DNA of 64,000 nt from Bactericera cockerelli (lineage: Eukaryota; Arthropoda; Insecta; Hemiptera; Triozidae), in the NCBI GenBank assembly GCA_024516035.1, contig CM044955.1, positions 56,137,257-56,201,256 of the forward strand, read 5' to 3'. The notes under the pieces are model-generated. The model saw only the letters and a program-made list of their open reading frames with translations. It had not been told where the DNA came from and searched no databases. Numbering within the stretch: the first letter of the stretch is position 1; each line of letters opens with the position of its first letter. Shown piece by piece: positions 42,546 to 52,403 of this stretch. A program made the translations under genes and the position numbers.

Positions 42546-43230
42546 TACCTGGTATATATATATCCATAATTTTTATAAATAAGGTATTGAAAAACATTAT
42601 TAGCTATACGGTATTTTAAAAATTGTATCAATTACGTACTATGTACTGCAAACTCTACCTATAATATAACATTCGGGTTTAGATAACCTATAACATAAGA
42701 TTCAAGTATAATATTCAAGTTTACATAAATATATTTTTTCTATCTCACTGTACCTGATTTAAATTAGATACTTCTTAATACGTTTTTTTTTTTCTTAGGG
42801 ATTGTCTGACAATTATCTTTTTTGTAAAAGCTCTTCTTGTCTCGCGATTTACTTTATTCGCTGGTCCATGCATTCGATCCTTTCGTTCATTCGTATTCAC
42901 ACATTCGTTCTGTCACATGCATACCTTGTGTTCCCGGGCCCTGGGAAGCACTGGAGAATTTACTGAAACCATTCATTCTAGTTAATAAGGATACATTCAT
43001 ACTTTTGGAAGGGTGTCTGAAGGAAGGTTTAAAATGGGGGAAGTCGTTACTGCGTTCAAACGTTGACCAGTTTTAGAGTTTCTTTCGGACAAGAAAAGTT
43101 CAGATCTATATCCCATGAGCCTAAGGTATGGGTTAGGGTTCCCAGTGTTTGTTTGTTGTTTCGGGCGCCAGGGCTGTTAGCCCGGTATCGGGGACCAACC
43201 CCGATTATGAACCTGTATATATACTTACCG
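42546..43230 (-). other. Non-coding 3' region of element 2
   Basis: Between pol and the third frame. No long minus-strand frame. Starting at 43228 on the coding strand, GTAAGTATAT fits a splice donor right after the pol stop; paired with the acceptor at 42255 it would define a 974-nt intron. Confidence 0.5.
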
Positions 43231-46200
43231 TTATTCTCTAGAGTTGTCTTCGTAGAATGGCTTTAATCTTTCTATGTGAACTACATCTTTAAAGTTTTTC
43301 TTACTACTAAGTTTGCCTTCAACTTCGTAGTTCACATCTGATACCACTCTTGTGATTGTCAGTGGCCCGTAGTATTTCGGGTCTAACTTGTCCGTTCGGC
43401 CTACTTTTCTTGCCGGGTTGTACAACATAACCTTGTCATGTACTTTGAACTTGGTGTCGGATCTTTTCTTGTCGAAATATTGTTTAATCGTTTTTTGTGC
43501 TGATTCTAGATTACTCGCGGCTTTTTCTCGCCATTCTTTTATCTTAGTGATTCTTTTATCTTGTGTTTCTGGGTCAGTGTTGGACAGTGCTACGTCTAAG
43601 GGAAGTGTGGCCTGTCGTCCGTACACTAGTTCGAAGGGTGAGTATTTCGTGCTTTTGTTCGTGCTGGTGTTGTACGCGAACAAAACTGATGGTAAGCTCT
43701 GGTTCCAGTCCTTCTGATCGCTGGAAGTGTAGGCTGCGAGCATGTTGGTTAGGCTTGCGTGGAATCTTTCCACTACGCCTTGTGAAGCTGGGTGATAGGC
43801 TGTAGAAAATGATTGAAATGCGCCTATCTGTTCCATTAGATTGGAGATAACTTTCGATCGGAATTGACTTCCTCTGTCGCAGCTTAATTTCTTGAATGCT
43901 CCGTGTCTTGTTATTATTTCGTATAAAAAGGTGGCTACTTCTTCGGCTGTGGCGGCTTGTACAGCCTTTGCTTCTGCGTATCTGGTCGCGAAATCTACAC
44001 ATGTGATTATGTACTTACTTTTGTCGAAGGCTCTTACGAATGGTCCGACTATGTCTATGCATATGTGTTCGAATGGTTGACTTGGGGCTTTGATGGGCTG
44101 CAAGAGACCATTGGGGTGTTTGCTTGATCCTCGTTTCATATGCTGACAGTCGGGACATGACCTGACGTATTCTTCTATGTCGTTATACATGTTTTCCCAG
44201 AAATAACGTGTTTTTAATTTCAGCATGCATTTATCTCTTCCTAGGTGTGCTCCTGTGAGTGGGGAGTCGTGGACGCTATTCAGAATTTCGGGTCTAAGGT
44301 TGCGCGGTATTACTGTCACTTTGTAACTTTGACCGTTATGGTTTATATTTTTATATAGAATGCCTTTTTCTAGGATGTACCTTCTGACCTTTCTTCTGAT
44401 GTTTCTTTTTGCTTCTGGATTATTAAAGGCTTTTATAATTTCTGCTAGTTCTGGGTCTTGCATCTGCAGGTTATCCATATTTTCTAATCTGATGTTAAAA
44501 CATGGAATTTCCTCCTCTTCTATGTTGTACAACGGGCTGTCTGTTGGTGTTCTGCTTAGGGCATCCGCTGCCGTGTTCAGCTTTCCTGCCTTGTGCACTA
44601 CGTCGAAGTCAAATTCGCTTAATCTAAGTACGAATCTCATGAGTCTTGATGATGGGTTCTTGATATTGTTCCAATACCGTAGACTGGCATGGTCCGTGAT
44701 TACTGTGAACTTGGTTCCCCACAGGTAATTTCTGAATACTGTGGTTCCGAAAACTAGTGCGAGCATTTCTTTCTCCGTTGTGAAATATTTCAGTTCTGCT
44801 CCCCTTAAATTCCGTGATGCATATGCCACGACGTTCCCTGTGCCTGCCTTGTCGTTGGGGCCTCTTTGTTGAATAATAGCTCCAACCCCATAGTCTGATG
44901 CGTCGATGACCAATTCTGTTTTCAGGGCAGGATTGAAGTGGCGTAGAACTGGTGCTGTAAGGAGCTTTTCCTTTATGAGTTGGAATTCTTTTTCGTGCTC
45001 CGTTTTCCACTGGAACTTGGCATTCTTCTTCGTGAGTTCCTGTAGGTTTTTGGTTAGTTGTGCGTACTGTGGAATAAACATTCGGTAATAATTAGATAGT
45101 CCTAACCAACTTCGAACTTGTTTGACTGTTTTTGGTCTGGGGAAGAGCTTAACGCTTCTTAGCTTTTCTTCGTCGGGAGCTATGCCTTCTGCTGAGACCA
45201 TATGTCCCAATACTTTGATTAAGTTCTTTCCGAACATACATTTTTCTGGTTTAACTTTTAGATTTACCTCTCTTAATCTCTGAAACACTTTTCTTAGGCT
45301 AATTAGGTGAGATTCAAAATCTGAATCTGCCACTAGCCAGTCGTCTATGTACACTAACACGGTGTTCCATAAGAGTCCTTTGACTGCGTCGTACATCGCC
45401 TTTTGACATATACTAGGGCTAGATTTCAGGCCGAAAGGGAGTACGTTATATTCGTGCAGCGCGTTACTGGTGGCAAAAGCTGTCTTATGTTTGTCTTCCT
45501 CTGCTAATGGAATTTGCCAGAAACAATTTTTCAAATCTAAACACGTGAAAAATTTAGCTCCATTCAGGTGGTTTAAGAAGTCGTCTGTTCTCGGCATCGG
45601 AAATTTGTAGTCGGTTACCTTTTTGTTCAGCAATCTGTAATCAACGCAAAATCTGGGATCCTTGTTAGACTTTTTAACCAATACTACGGGTGCTGAATAT
45701 GGGGATTGAGATTCTCTTATGACTCCAGCTGTTAACATTTTGTTGACATGGCTCTCGATTAATTCCCTTTCTTTATGTGCTGTTCTATATGGAGGACGCG
45801 CCACTGGTATGTCGTCCTCGAGTAAAATTCTGGCCGGGGGTACTCTGGCGTTCCCCGCTGGAATTTCATGTTCTGCGGAAAAAATATCTACATACTCGGT
45901 TAATAATTTCTTAAGTTGTAATCTTTGTGTCTTATTAAGGTTATCTGCTATGTTGAACTTGATTGTGCTATTCACCTTATTGTTTACACTTGTATTATGG
46001 TCTAGTTCAGATGATACTAACAAAGTATTACTGTATATCTTATTGTTCTGAGTATAGATATCGGCGGTAACCTTGCGATAATCCTGAGTGTATACTATTT
46101 TATTGTTATGATAAATAATGCTGACTTTGTATTTTACTAGAAAGTCTGTGCCAAGGACAATGCAAGGTGTGAAATTTCTGATTACGTAGAAATCTTGAAT

Positions 46201-46416
46201 AAGATAGTCTGAATTTTTATCAATGAAAAACTTTAATCTCGCGATACCTGACACGGTCATTTTTTCGTTGTTTGCTGCAATGACTTTCCTTATATTACAG
46301 TTTCGGACATTTTTGGGGTTAACCAAACTTTGATCGATAATTGAAATTGCACTCCCAGAGTCTAGAATAGCCCTGTGAGTGTTGTCGCCTTCGAATATTT
46401 TAATGGTAGTTAGGCC
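43231..46416 (-). CDS. Pol polyprotein of element 2
   Basis: Open in the -1 frame relative to gag, which it overlaps upstream. There is no ATG near the start (the frame passes VGPKPTGLTTIKIFEGD), so expression by -1 ribosomal frameshifting is likely; I found no standard slippery heptamer near the overlap. Domains: aspartic protease LDSGSAISIID just inside the start; reverse transcriptase with VYIDDWL near 45345; RNase H VIDASDYGVGAI near 44900; integrase HHCC finger at about 44250-44140; D, D, E set at CIDIVGPF (44050), SCDRGSQF (43880) and VVERFHASL (43775); a GPY/F-like YYGPLTI end module. Product is protease, reverse transcriptase and integrase. It ends at TAA 43231-43233. Confidence 0.95.
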   Translation of the reverse strand, partial: GLTTIKIFEGDNTHRAILDSGSAISIIDQSLVNPKNVRNCNIRKVIAANNEKMTVSGIARLKFFIDKNSDYLIQDFYVIRNFTPCIVLGTDFLVKYKVSIIYHNNKIVYTQDYRKVTADIYTQNNKIYSNTLLVSSELDHNTSVNNKVNSTIKFNIADNLNKTQRLQLKKLLTEYVDIFSAEHEIPAGNARVPPARILLEDDIPVARPPYRTAHKERELIESHVNKMLTAGVIRESQSPYSAPVVLVKKSNKDPRFCVDYRLLNKKVTDYKFPMPRTDDFLNHLNGAKFFTCLDLKNCFWQIPLAEEDKHKTAFATSNALHEYNVLPFGLKSSPSICQKAMYDAVKGLLWNTVLVYIDDWLVADSDFESHLISLRKVFQRLREVNLKVKPEKCMFGKNLIKVLGHMVSAEGIAPDEEKLRSVKLFPRPKTVKQVRSWLGLSNYYRMFIPQYAQLTKNLQELTKKNAKFQWKTEHEKEFQLIKEKLLTAPVLRHFNPALKTELVIDASDYGVGAIIQQRGPNDKAGTGNVVAYASRNLRGAELKYFTTEKEMLALVFGTTVFRNYLWGTKFTVITDHASLRYWNNIKNPSSRLMRFVLRLSEFDFDVVHKAGKLNTAADALSRTPTDSPLYNIEEEEIPCFNIRLENMDNLQMQDPELAEIIKAFNNPEAKRNIRRKVRRYILEKGILYKNINHNGQSYKVTVIPRNLRPEILNSVHDSPLTGAHLGRDKCMLKLKTRYFWENMYNDIEEYVRSCPDCQHMKRGSSKHPNGLLQPIKAPSQPFEHICIDIVGPFVRAFDKSKYIITCVDFATRYAEAKAVQAATAEEVATFLYEIITRHGAFKKLSCDRGSQFRSKVISNLMEQIGAFQSFSTAYHPASQGVVERFHASLTNMLAAYTSSDQKDWNQSLPSVLFAYNTSTNKSTKYSPFELVYGRQATLPLDVALSNTDPETQDKRITKIKEWREKAASNLESAQKTIKQYFDKKRSDTKFKVHDKVMLYNPARKVGRTDKLDPKYYGPLTITRVVSDVNYEVEGKLSSKKNFKDVVHIERLKPFYEDNSRE

Positions 46417-47882
46417 TGTTGGTTTTGGTCCGACCAGGCTGTAGCTGGGGGATTTAAGGTACTTCGTGGCTCGTTTACCCCTCCTTGATGAGCCACGACC
46501 CCGTTTCCCGAACGTTTTGTTGTTTGACCAAAGTTTTTTCTAGTTCTACAAAATCTTGCTAAGTGTCCTATTTTATGACAGTTAAAACACGTGGGTCGAC
46601 CGTCTCCAGTTCGACCATTATCCCTGTACCTGGGTTGAAATGGGCGTTTCTGTGAATAATTCGATTCTAAATTTCTAAGTCTCTCTAGGATTTCGTCCTG
46701 TCGGTTTTTGTCATAGTTATTTTGTTTATTATGATTTATGAAGTTACATTGATTAAGTTCTACCTCTGTATTTCGAATGTCGACCATTCGGTTTACCCCG
46801 TTTATTTTCTTGATATTGTCTATCACTTGAACTAAAGTGTCGTCACCTCTTAACATGACTGTTTTCAGCATATCTAGGGGTAAGCCATCCAGTAGAAATT
46901 CTTTAATTCTATCGGACGGCATAAGCGGATCTATTTTTGAACATAAGGTTAAAATGTCCTGGATATATGCCATTGTTGGTTCATCGTCTGTTTTGAATTT
47001 CCTACTTTTAAGTTTTATTAATAAAATCCGTTTTTCTATATCTTCTTCGAAAGCTGTTTTGATCAATGTTACTACGTCTTCCCAAGTATGGTGTTCTTTA
47101 ATGTTATAATTGTACCAGTCCGACGCAGGTCCCTCGAGGTAACATGGAAGAACTGTTTTTCTAATGTTTCCAACCCACCCGTTTACCTGACACGCTAACC
47201 TGTATTTTTCAAGAAAATCGCTAATATTTTCACCGAATTTAGCTGAAAATGTAATTGGTTTTAACGTGGGAGTTTTCGGTTTTAAAATTGGGTCTTGGTG
47301 TACTATGTTTTGTGTTACTGGGCATGTTATACTTGCTGGACCTGAACATGACGTACTCTGTTCTGTTAGGTGGCGAGTGTTATCCAGGCTCACTAGTGGT
47401 GCTGTGTTTGATGACTGTGCAGTGGTGGTCGTTGATGTGGGAGTAGATGTTATGTTTAAAAAACTTTTTGTATTTAGGGTTTCTCGGTAGCTTATGTATT
47501 TTTGTAAAAGTTCTTTGAATCTGTCTGAAAGTGATTTAAGCAATATCTTCTGTTCTTGCGAACATTCCGGAAATTTACTTATTCGAGATTTGTAATGTAA
47601 GTATCTCGTCTCGATTTGTCTGTAATTTGTTGATCCGTCAGCGAGTCCTTCAAAGAGTGTATTCAAATTATCTAGTCCCCTTTCTATTCTTTCTAACTCC
47701 GCCTCCAAATTTGGTAGTTGTTCTGGGGCCAACTGGGCGACCTCTTTGTTTTTATTTTTACTGAGCATTCGACGAAGGTCGTCGAGTTTTTCTGTGCCTT
47801 TTAGGGTTTCCCCTCTTAAAGCTAGCTCGTATTGTACCTCTTCCATGGTTAGTGTATAAATATCGAAAATTAGTTTAGCCAT
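46410..47882 (-). CDS. Gag of element 2
   Basis: 490 codons from ATG at 47882. The N-terminal part is helical and charged (LDNLNTLFEGL). A capsid-like region carries FLEKYRLACQVNGW, WEDVVTLIKTAFEED and FLLDGLPLDMLKTV. One CCHC zinc knuckle, CFNCHKIGHLARFC (about 430-443), is followed by a short basic tail ending SDQNQQA. It should assemble the particle and bind the RNA. Pol overlaps its end in the -1 frame. A splice acceptor (TTTTATTAACAG) lies 9 nt before the ATG. Confidence 0.95.
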   Translation of the reverse strand: MAKLIFDIYTLTMEEVQYELALRGETLKGTEKLDDLRRMLSKNKNKEVAQLAPEQLPNLEAELERIERGLDNLNTLFEGLADGSTNYRQIETRYLHYKSRISKFPECSQEQKILLKSLSDRFKELLQKYISYRETLNTKSFLNITSTPTSTTTTAQSSNTAPLVSLDNTRHLTEQSTSCSGPASITCPVTQNIVHQDPILKPKTPTLKPITFSAKFGENISDFLEKYRLACQVNGWVGNIRKTVLPCYLEGPASDWYNYNIKEHHTWEDVVTLIKTAFEEDIEKRILLIKLKSRKFKTDDEPTMAYIQDILTLCSKIDPLMPSDRIKEFLLDGLPLDMLKTVMLRGDDTLVQVIDNIKKINGVNRMVDIRNTEVELNQCNFINHNKQNNYDKNRQDEILERLRNLESNYSQKRPFQPRYRDNGRTGDGRPTCFNCHKIGHLARFCRTRKNFGQTTKRSGNGVVAHQGGVNEPRSTLNPPATAWSDQNQQA

Positions 47883-48038
47883 TTTAAATCACTGTTAATA
47901 AAACGAAAAGTCAACAAATTCAGTCTTCTAGTCTATAGGTAGGGGTCACAACGTTATGTCAACAAAAATCTAGTTTGTCTATAAAATCACTATGAAAACT
48001 AACGTGTACTTACCTAATAGATGAAGGATTCTGGGTTC
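47883..48038 (-). promoter_or_regulatory. 5' leader of element 2 with splice signals
   Basis: Coding strand: GAACCCAGAATCC abuts the LTR, so no canonical TGG primer binding site is present. ATTAG|GTAAGTACAC (donor at 48013) and TTTTATTAACAG| (acceptor at 47892) bracket a possible 122-nt leader intron. Confidence 0.55.
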
Positions 48039-48440
48039 TGTAATCGGAATAATGGGTAGACGCAATAGGCTTTGTTTCGACTGAACTTGTGAGAGAGGGC
48101 GACCAGGGGCGGGCTGACGTCGAGAGGTGTTCACTAGAGATCGATGAGCGAGACTCCTGAGAGTGATGGTGTGACTCGGGAGTACTGACTGACTTGTCCC
48201 TCTTTTCTTAGGTTTATATACGAGTGTTTATCGATGGTACATTCCACATTCCTTGATAGACTTGCTCCTATGATCTGATTATTGTATTATCAGATCATAT
48301 GAGTTATCTTCAGATTAAGTGGTTCATGTGTCATGTTTTGGCAAGGTGTCACTGTTATCTTCCATAGTCTTTATCTGAAGCCTATGGAATTTCTTACACT
48401 GATGTTATTCGCGGATGGCAGTGTTACTGTCCCTATGACA
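48039..48440 (-). repeat. 5' LTR of element 2
   Basis: 402 bp, matching 40998-41399 throughout as far as compared by eye. Upstream LTR for the minus-strand element. Confidence 0.95.
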
Positions 48441-48444
48441 GTAT

Positions 48445-48827
48445 TTGAAGGAAAAAAACCTTACTTGGTTATGTTATAATAATTTGTTAATCATGCGTGG
48501 CTTGCGTGGGATGTTACATTTGCTCCAGCCCATCGACTAAAATTTTCCGAACTTAGGGTTCGAACTAATGACCTCCAGGTTGCTAGTCACCGTGCTCCCC
48601 GCCCAATCGATCCTGCAACTGAGGTCGGTACAACCGGAGACTCTCAGCCGTATTTATGAACAGAAAGCGCTGTCTGAGCAATGTCTCAAGCATGATTTCC
48701 TTTAATGTTATCGGCTTGAGATCTTGCTTGAGACAATGTTCAGACAAATTTCTCTGTTCATAAATACGGCTGTCTGTTTTCCTACTGGAGACTCTGTATT
48801 CACTAATCTAACTGCATCCGTTAGTTT
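48445..48827. repeat. Unassigned DNA with a 66-bp inverted repeat
   Basis: At 48629-48694 and 48721-48798, facing arms share GAGACTCTCAGCCGTATTTA/TAAATACGGCTGTC and GAGCAATGTCTCAAGC/GCTTGAGACAATGTTC, with a loop of about 26 nt. The arms are imperfect. Confidence 0.8.
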
Positions 48828-48948
48828 AGCCTGCGTCGATGTCGCGTTGAATGCACTGGTTCTCGTACGATAACCGAAGTTAAGACACGTGATATGACCA
48901 TGCAGTTGAACGCGACGTTGAACCCAATTATAATTTTATTATAACAAT
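48828..48948 (+). repeat. SINE-E copy lacking the core
   Basis: 5S-like head (CGTTGAATGCACTGGTTCTC, ACCGAAGTTAAG) passes directly into the E tail (CGTGATATGACCATGCAGTT, GAACGCGACGTTGAACCC). The core of about 150 bp is gone. Confidence 0.8.
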
Positions 48949-49614
48949 AAAAAAAATCCGTTGGTCGTTATACTGAAAATGTGTTTAATCTTTGTAAAAG
49001 GAAATGTCCATTTTGAGACAGATCGGACATAAGAAAAGGCAAGTTTAGGTCATTTAAAGCGAATGGTTTCATGTCCTTCAGGCTTGAGGGGACAAAAACA
49101 TCTTCTTCGTAATTTGAAAAATTATCTCGGATTTAACGACCATACTGCCCATTTATAGGATTAGGAAGTTGATGTTTATAGGATTAAGAAGTTGCGGCCC
49201 ATGACATGAACGTATGTTTTTAAGAATACTTGTAATGACTGTTTTTACCCATCAAAGAAACCCATTTAATAATTTAGACTTAAAAGATATAAAATCTCAT
49301 TAACAAATCTTCCAGCTAAGAAGATTTTTCTGGAAAAAATAAGTCACGATTTAGATTAAGCTAACTATTTATTGTTATTTTTTAAATTAGAAAATAGTTT
49401 TCTGTCCTGAATTCAGTGTTCGAAAAATTGTGACTTAATTGGTTCCTCAAATCCGTGTTGCAAATATTGATTGCAAACATTGAACTCAGAGTTACAATTT
49501 GCTGCCTTGTCGATCGAGTTATCTAATAATATTAGCTGTAGCTACTATAGTTAAACTGTGGGTTAGCTGTTAGTAGTTTAAACTTTAAACCTTGGGTAAT
49601 AGCTTTATAACTAC
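48949..49614. other. AT-rich unassigned DNA
   Basis: No feature recognised. Confidence 0.5.
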
Positions 49615-49796
49615 CAGACGAAGTTAATACTCAAAGCATTTTCTACCTCCTAGCCCTCACAGGCTTGTTATTATGTGGTCTTATTGATCAAATTAATGAG
49701 GAAAAATTCATGCACTGGGTGGTATTCGAACCAACGGATCCCTCCGCTACCTGGATTACCAGACTAGCGCGTTAACCACTTGACTACCAGTGCACG
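49615..49796 (-). repeat. SINE-B copy
   Basis: Reverse body (TCAAAGCATTTTCTACCTCC) and complete head (GGTATTCGAACCAACGGATC, GCGTTAACCACTTGACTACC). Confidence 0.92.
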
Positions 49797-49934
49797 GTTT
49801 TTTTTTAAGCTTCATACAGCTGTCCAGGTAACGTATGTTCTGATATTCGTGTACATCTAGTACAACTTCTCACTTTTCTGTTTATACTGACTGATTATAT
49901 TGATTTATAAGTACTACTATCTCGCCTAGAACTC

Positions 49935-50145
49935 ACCGTGGCAGAGTGAGTTAGCGCGCTAGGCATTGCACGCACGGTGACCTGGGTTCGATCTCCAGCG
50001 GGGCAGGATTTTTTCTGCTCTGTACTTGCTTGTTCGGGGTCCACTCATACCTCGTGAGGAAAAATGAGTAGCTGCTTTAATGTGAGCAGCGACCAGTAGC
50101 GGAATTATAGGCAAAAATAAGATTTTAGGATATTATCATTATTAT
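49935..50145 (+). repeat. SINE-C copy, full head
   Basis: CCGTGGCAGAGTGAGTTAGC, GGTGACCTGGGTTCGATCTC, then CTCATACCTCGTGAGGAAAA and TGTGAGCAGCGACCAGTAGC. It abuts the F tail below. Confidence 0.9.
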
Positions 50146-50345
50146 ACAACGCTTTATTAGATATAAATGGACATTATGTACATACAAATAATTATTTTAA
50201 CAATGAAAAAAAAAAAGAAAAAAAAAAAAAAAAAAAATGGAAACAATATATACAATAAAAATGAAAAAGAATAGAAAATATATAAAAACATATGTCCTCC
50301 TAACTAAAGGGCGGGGTTATTGCCTATGGCAAATACTTAAAATTA
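50146..50345 (-). repeat. SINE-F/LINE 3' tail
   Basis: Reverse of the F tail: AATAATTATACAACGC-type start, A/T-rich middle with an A-run at about 50207-50237, then GGGCGGGGTTATTGCCTATGG. No head, so it may come from the LINE or the SINE. Confidence 0.78.
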
Positions 50346-50509
50346 TTAAAGATATGGAAAAGTCCTATAATTCTGCGCTACTCACTAAAAAAATTGTGAT
50401 ATAAATAACACAAAGAAACTCATTTATTTATTTATTACTATCCAATTTGTAATACCAAAAATACAAATAAAAATTATAATAATAAAAAAAAAAATTATTA
50501 CTATCCCAC

Positions 50510-50652
50510 CTGAGGTATTTTGAAGAGGCGGAGCAGGTTAGCCACCTGAATGGAGGTGACACTGGAGGCGGCCCCCACCACGCCGGATATCACCTTCCTG
50601 ATCTGTGTCTTGTTGCAGTGGTACTCCGTGTCGTCTATGTTGCTGATGGACC
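50510..50652 (-). CDS. Metabotropic glutamate receptor exon (ligand-binding domain, partial gene)
   Basis: A 143-bp internal exon between TGTTGCAG (acceptor) and GTGGGA (donor), phase: 2 nt finishing a codon, then 47 complete codons. Translation runs SISNIDDTEYHCNKTQIRKV, ISGVVGAASSVTSIQVANLL, RLFKIPQ. The stretch SSVTSIQVANLLRLFKIPQ is the conserved lobe-1 region of mGluR Venus-flytrap domains, where glutamate-contacting Ser/Ala-Ser-Ser residues lie. The GVVGAASSVTSIQ wording is closest, from memory, to insect mtt/mXr receptors rather than the canonical mGluRA. The protein is a class C GPCR of the plasma membrane. GC content and codon use differ sharply from the AT-rich surroundings. Flanking exons were not found in this window, so introns are long. 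Confidence 0.92.
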
Positions 50653-51350
50653 CTGCAACACAAGATGGCGGAAATTCACATTATTATTATTGTTTGAAGG
50701 GAACAATGAGGGCAGAATTATGAAACAGGATGACATTCATCTAATCCAACACAATAATAAAATGACCTTGCTTTGCTCTTAAGACGCCTTCTTGAATTTC
50801 AACCAATCACAGCGATTTCATATCAGCTTGGATCAACAACTTTAATCCTAGATATTTAACCGAACACCAAGTGAGGTTCTGTTTGAACTTGGGTACTGGA
50901 CGATTTGGCTTTCGTTTGTCTGTCTGGGTGTCTGTTTGTCTGTGTGTCTGTTTGTCTGTCTGTCTGTTCCGTGATAACTCTCGACCGGATTCTTCAAAAT
51001 TGTTGAATTTTAATATAGGTACATACATGTGCATTGAGGTTGTCAAATTCTACCTATATTTTTTGGGTACTCGGGGCCAAATGGGGGCCATTTTGGTAAA
51101 AATTGAAAACGAGTTTTCTATTTTATTGAATAAAGCAAGGCTCTTAAAATTGTATTATTTCCTTGAAAACATTGAAATCGAATTAGTAGCACAGGAGAAC
51201 TCGCACAAACTACCTACACTAAATCCAGAAACCCACATTAGCAGAAACACGTTCCTCCGCAGTCACTGGGGTGACATCAGAGCTACTTCATCCTACAAGA
51301 CCCCCCCCCCCCCCCTGTTTCGACGGCAGCGGATCTTGTGACAGAATGCT
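50653..51350. other. Intronic DNA with a GTCTGTTT-rich stretch
   Basis: 50920-50970 is (TGTCTGTT)n; 51300-51316 is a C-run. Phrases GATAACTCTCGACCGGATTC and GGTACTCGGGGCCAAATGGG suggest a dispersed repeat. No gene supported. Confidence 0.5.
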
Positions 51351-51710
51351 GCTTAGTCGCTTTCTAATGTCTAAGTCGGAATTTTTCTTCCAAGAGGAAA
51401 TGCAAGGAAGACAGAAACACTTCAGGGACCTTCCTGGCTGAGCGAGAAATGTATCGTCTTCAAATTGGCATGGAAAAATTGTTTTGTGTGATTACAAAAA
51501 AATTATACGCAATTCACTGCTACAGTGCACTTCCATTAATTTAATACCTACATAGTAGTTAAACAAAAGTAGTTTTAAAATATTATTAGCTAAATCATTC
51601 CGCATGGCAAGCGAGTGATTAACACTGAGAAATTGCGAGCTCTTTTATTTCTATTTTTTATTATCATTTATTTTAGTTAAAAAAAAGTTGACGAGTATGT
51701 TACCAGTATG
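51351..51710. other. Unassigned DNA with a SINE-head scrap
   Basis: 51598-51645 (CATTCCGCATGGCAAGCGAG, TGATTAACACTGAG) is a piece of a reverse SINE-G head. Otherwise nothing recognised. Confidence 0.5.
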
Positions 51711-51711
51711 T

Positions 51712-51947
51712 GAACTGGTAGTCAAGTGGTTAACGCGCTAGTCTGGTAGTCCAGGTAGCGCAGGGATCCGTTGATTCGAATCCCACCCAGTGCAAGAATT
51801 TGAGTTTGTGACCACATAATAATAAGACTTTACTACACCTAATCCTTATTATTATGACCACATAATAATTAGAGTTAGGTGGTAGAAAATGCTTCGAGCA
51901 TTAACCTCGTCTGGTTATCTTCCACTAAAGAGTGTTATTATTATACA
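51712..51947 (+). repeat. SINE-B copy with a 40-bp internal duplication
   Basis: Complete head (GTCAAGTGGTTAACGCGCTA, ATTCGAATCCCACCCAGTGC). The ACCACATAATAATAAGACT segment is repeated at 51810 and 51858. ATT tail. Confidence 0.92.
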
Positions 51948-52139
51948 AACAGAAGCATATATTTTTTTACTTTAAACTGGGACCATTATTATGCAAAAAT
52001 GATAATGCCGAGAGACGCTGTAACCTACTTTTTCTTCAACTCCAAGTATCATCTTTTTTCATCAACTCAGTATCTTATCTCCAGCTGACAAAATCTAATG
52101 TTAATATCGTATGCATGTAAAGTGTCTTGATAATAATAT

Positions 52140-52360
52140 CATTAAAAAATGCGTCTCCATTTTCTTGCACATTTTTCTACATCTTTTCCATTTCTTTCTC
52201 TCCTTCTTCTAGTTCAACTTTATTCCTCGTTCTTCTAGGTATTTCTTTAATTTTAAACACATTATTTTCTTCCATTATTTTCCCCTTATTTCGCTTCTCC
52301 CTCCCTTTCTTAGTTATCCTTTTATTATCTCTCTCTTTCTCTCTTCAATCTTTCTTCAAA
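52140..52360. repeat. CT-rich stretch
   Basis: Pyrimidine-rich DNA (TTTCTCTCCTTCTTC, CTCTCTTTCTCTCTTC). The 86-codon frame across it is low complexity. Confidence 0.75.
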
Positions 52361-52403
52361 GTAGTCACGTCAGCGAGTGGTGTCTAAATGATTCGCTATA
52401 GTA

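Larger units (their letters stand above)
40998..48440 (-). mobile_element. Gypsy-type LTR retrotransposon 2, full length, 7443 bp
   Basis: 402-bp LTRs at both ends (TGTAATCGG...CTATGACA on the plus strand), apparently identical, flanked by GTAT at 40994-40997 and 48441-48444. Reading from high to low coordinates it carries gag, pol in a different frame, then 1.8 kb with a third frame before the 3' LTR. It is not related in detail to element 1. LTR identity and open frames point to recent activity. Confidence 0.96.
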
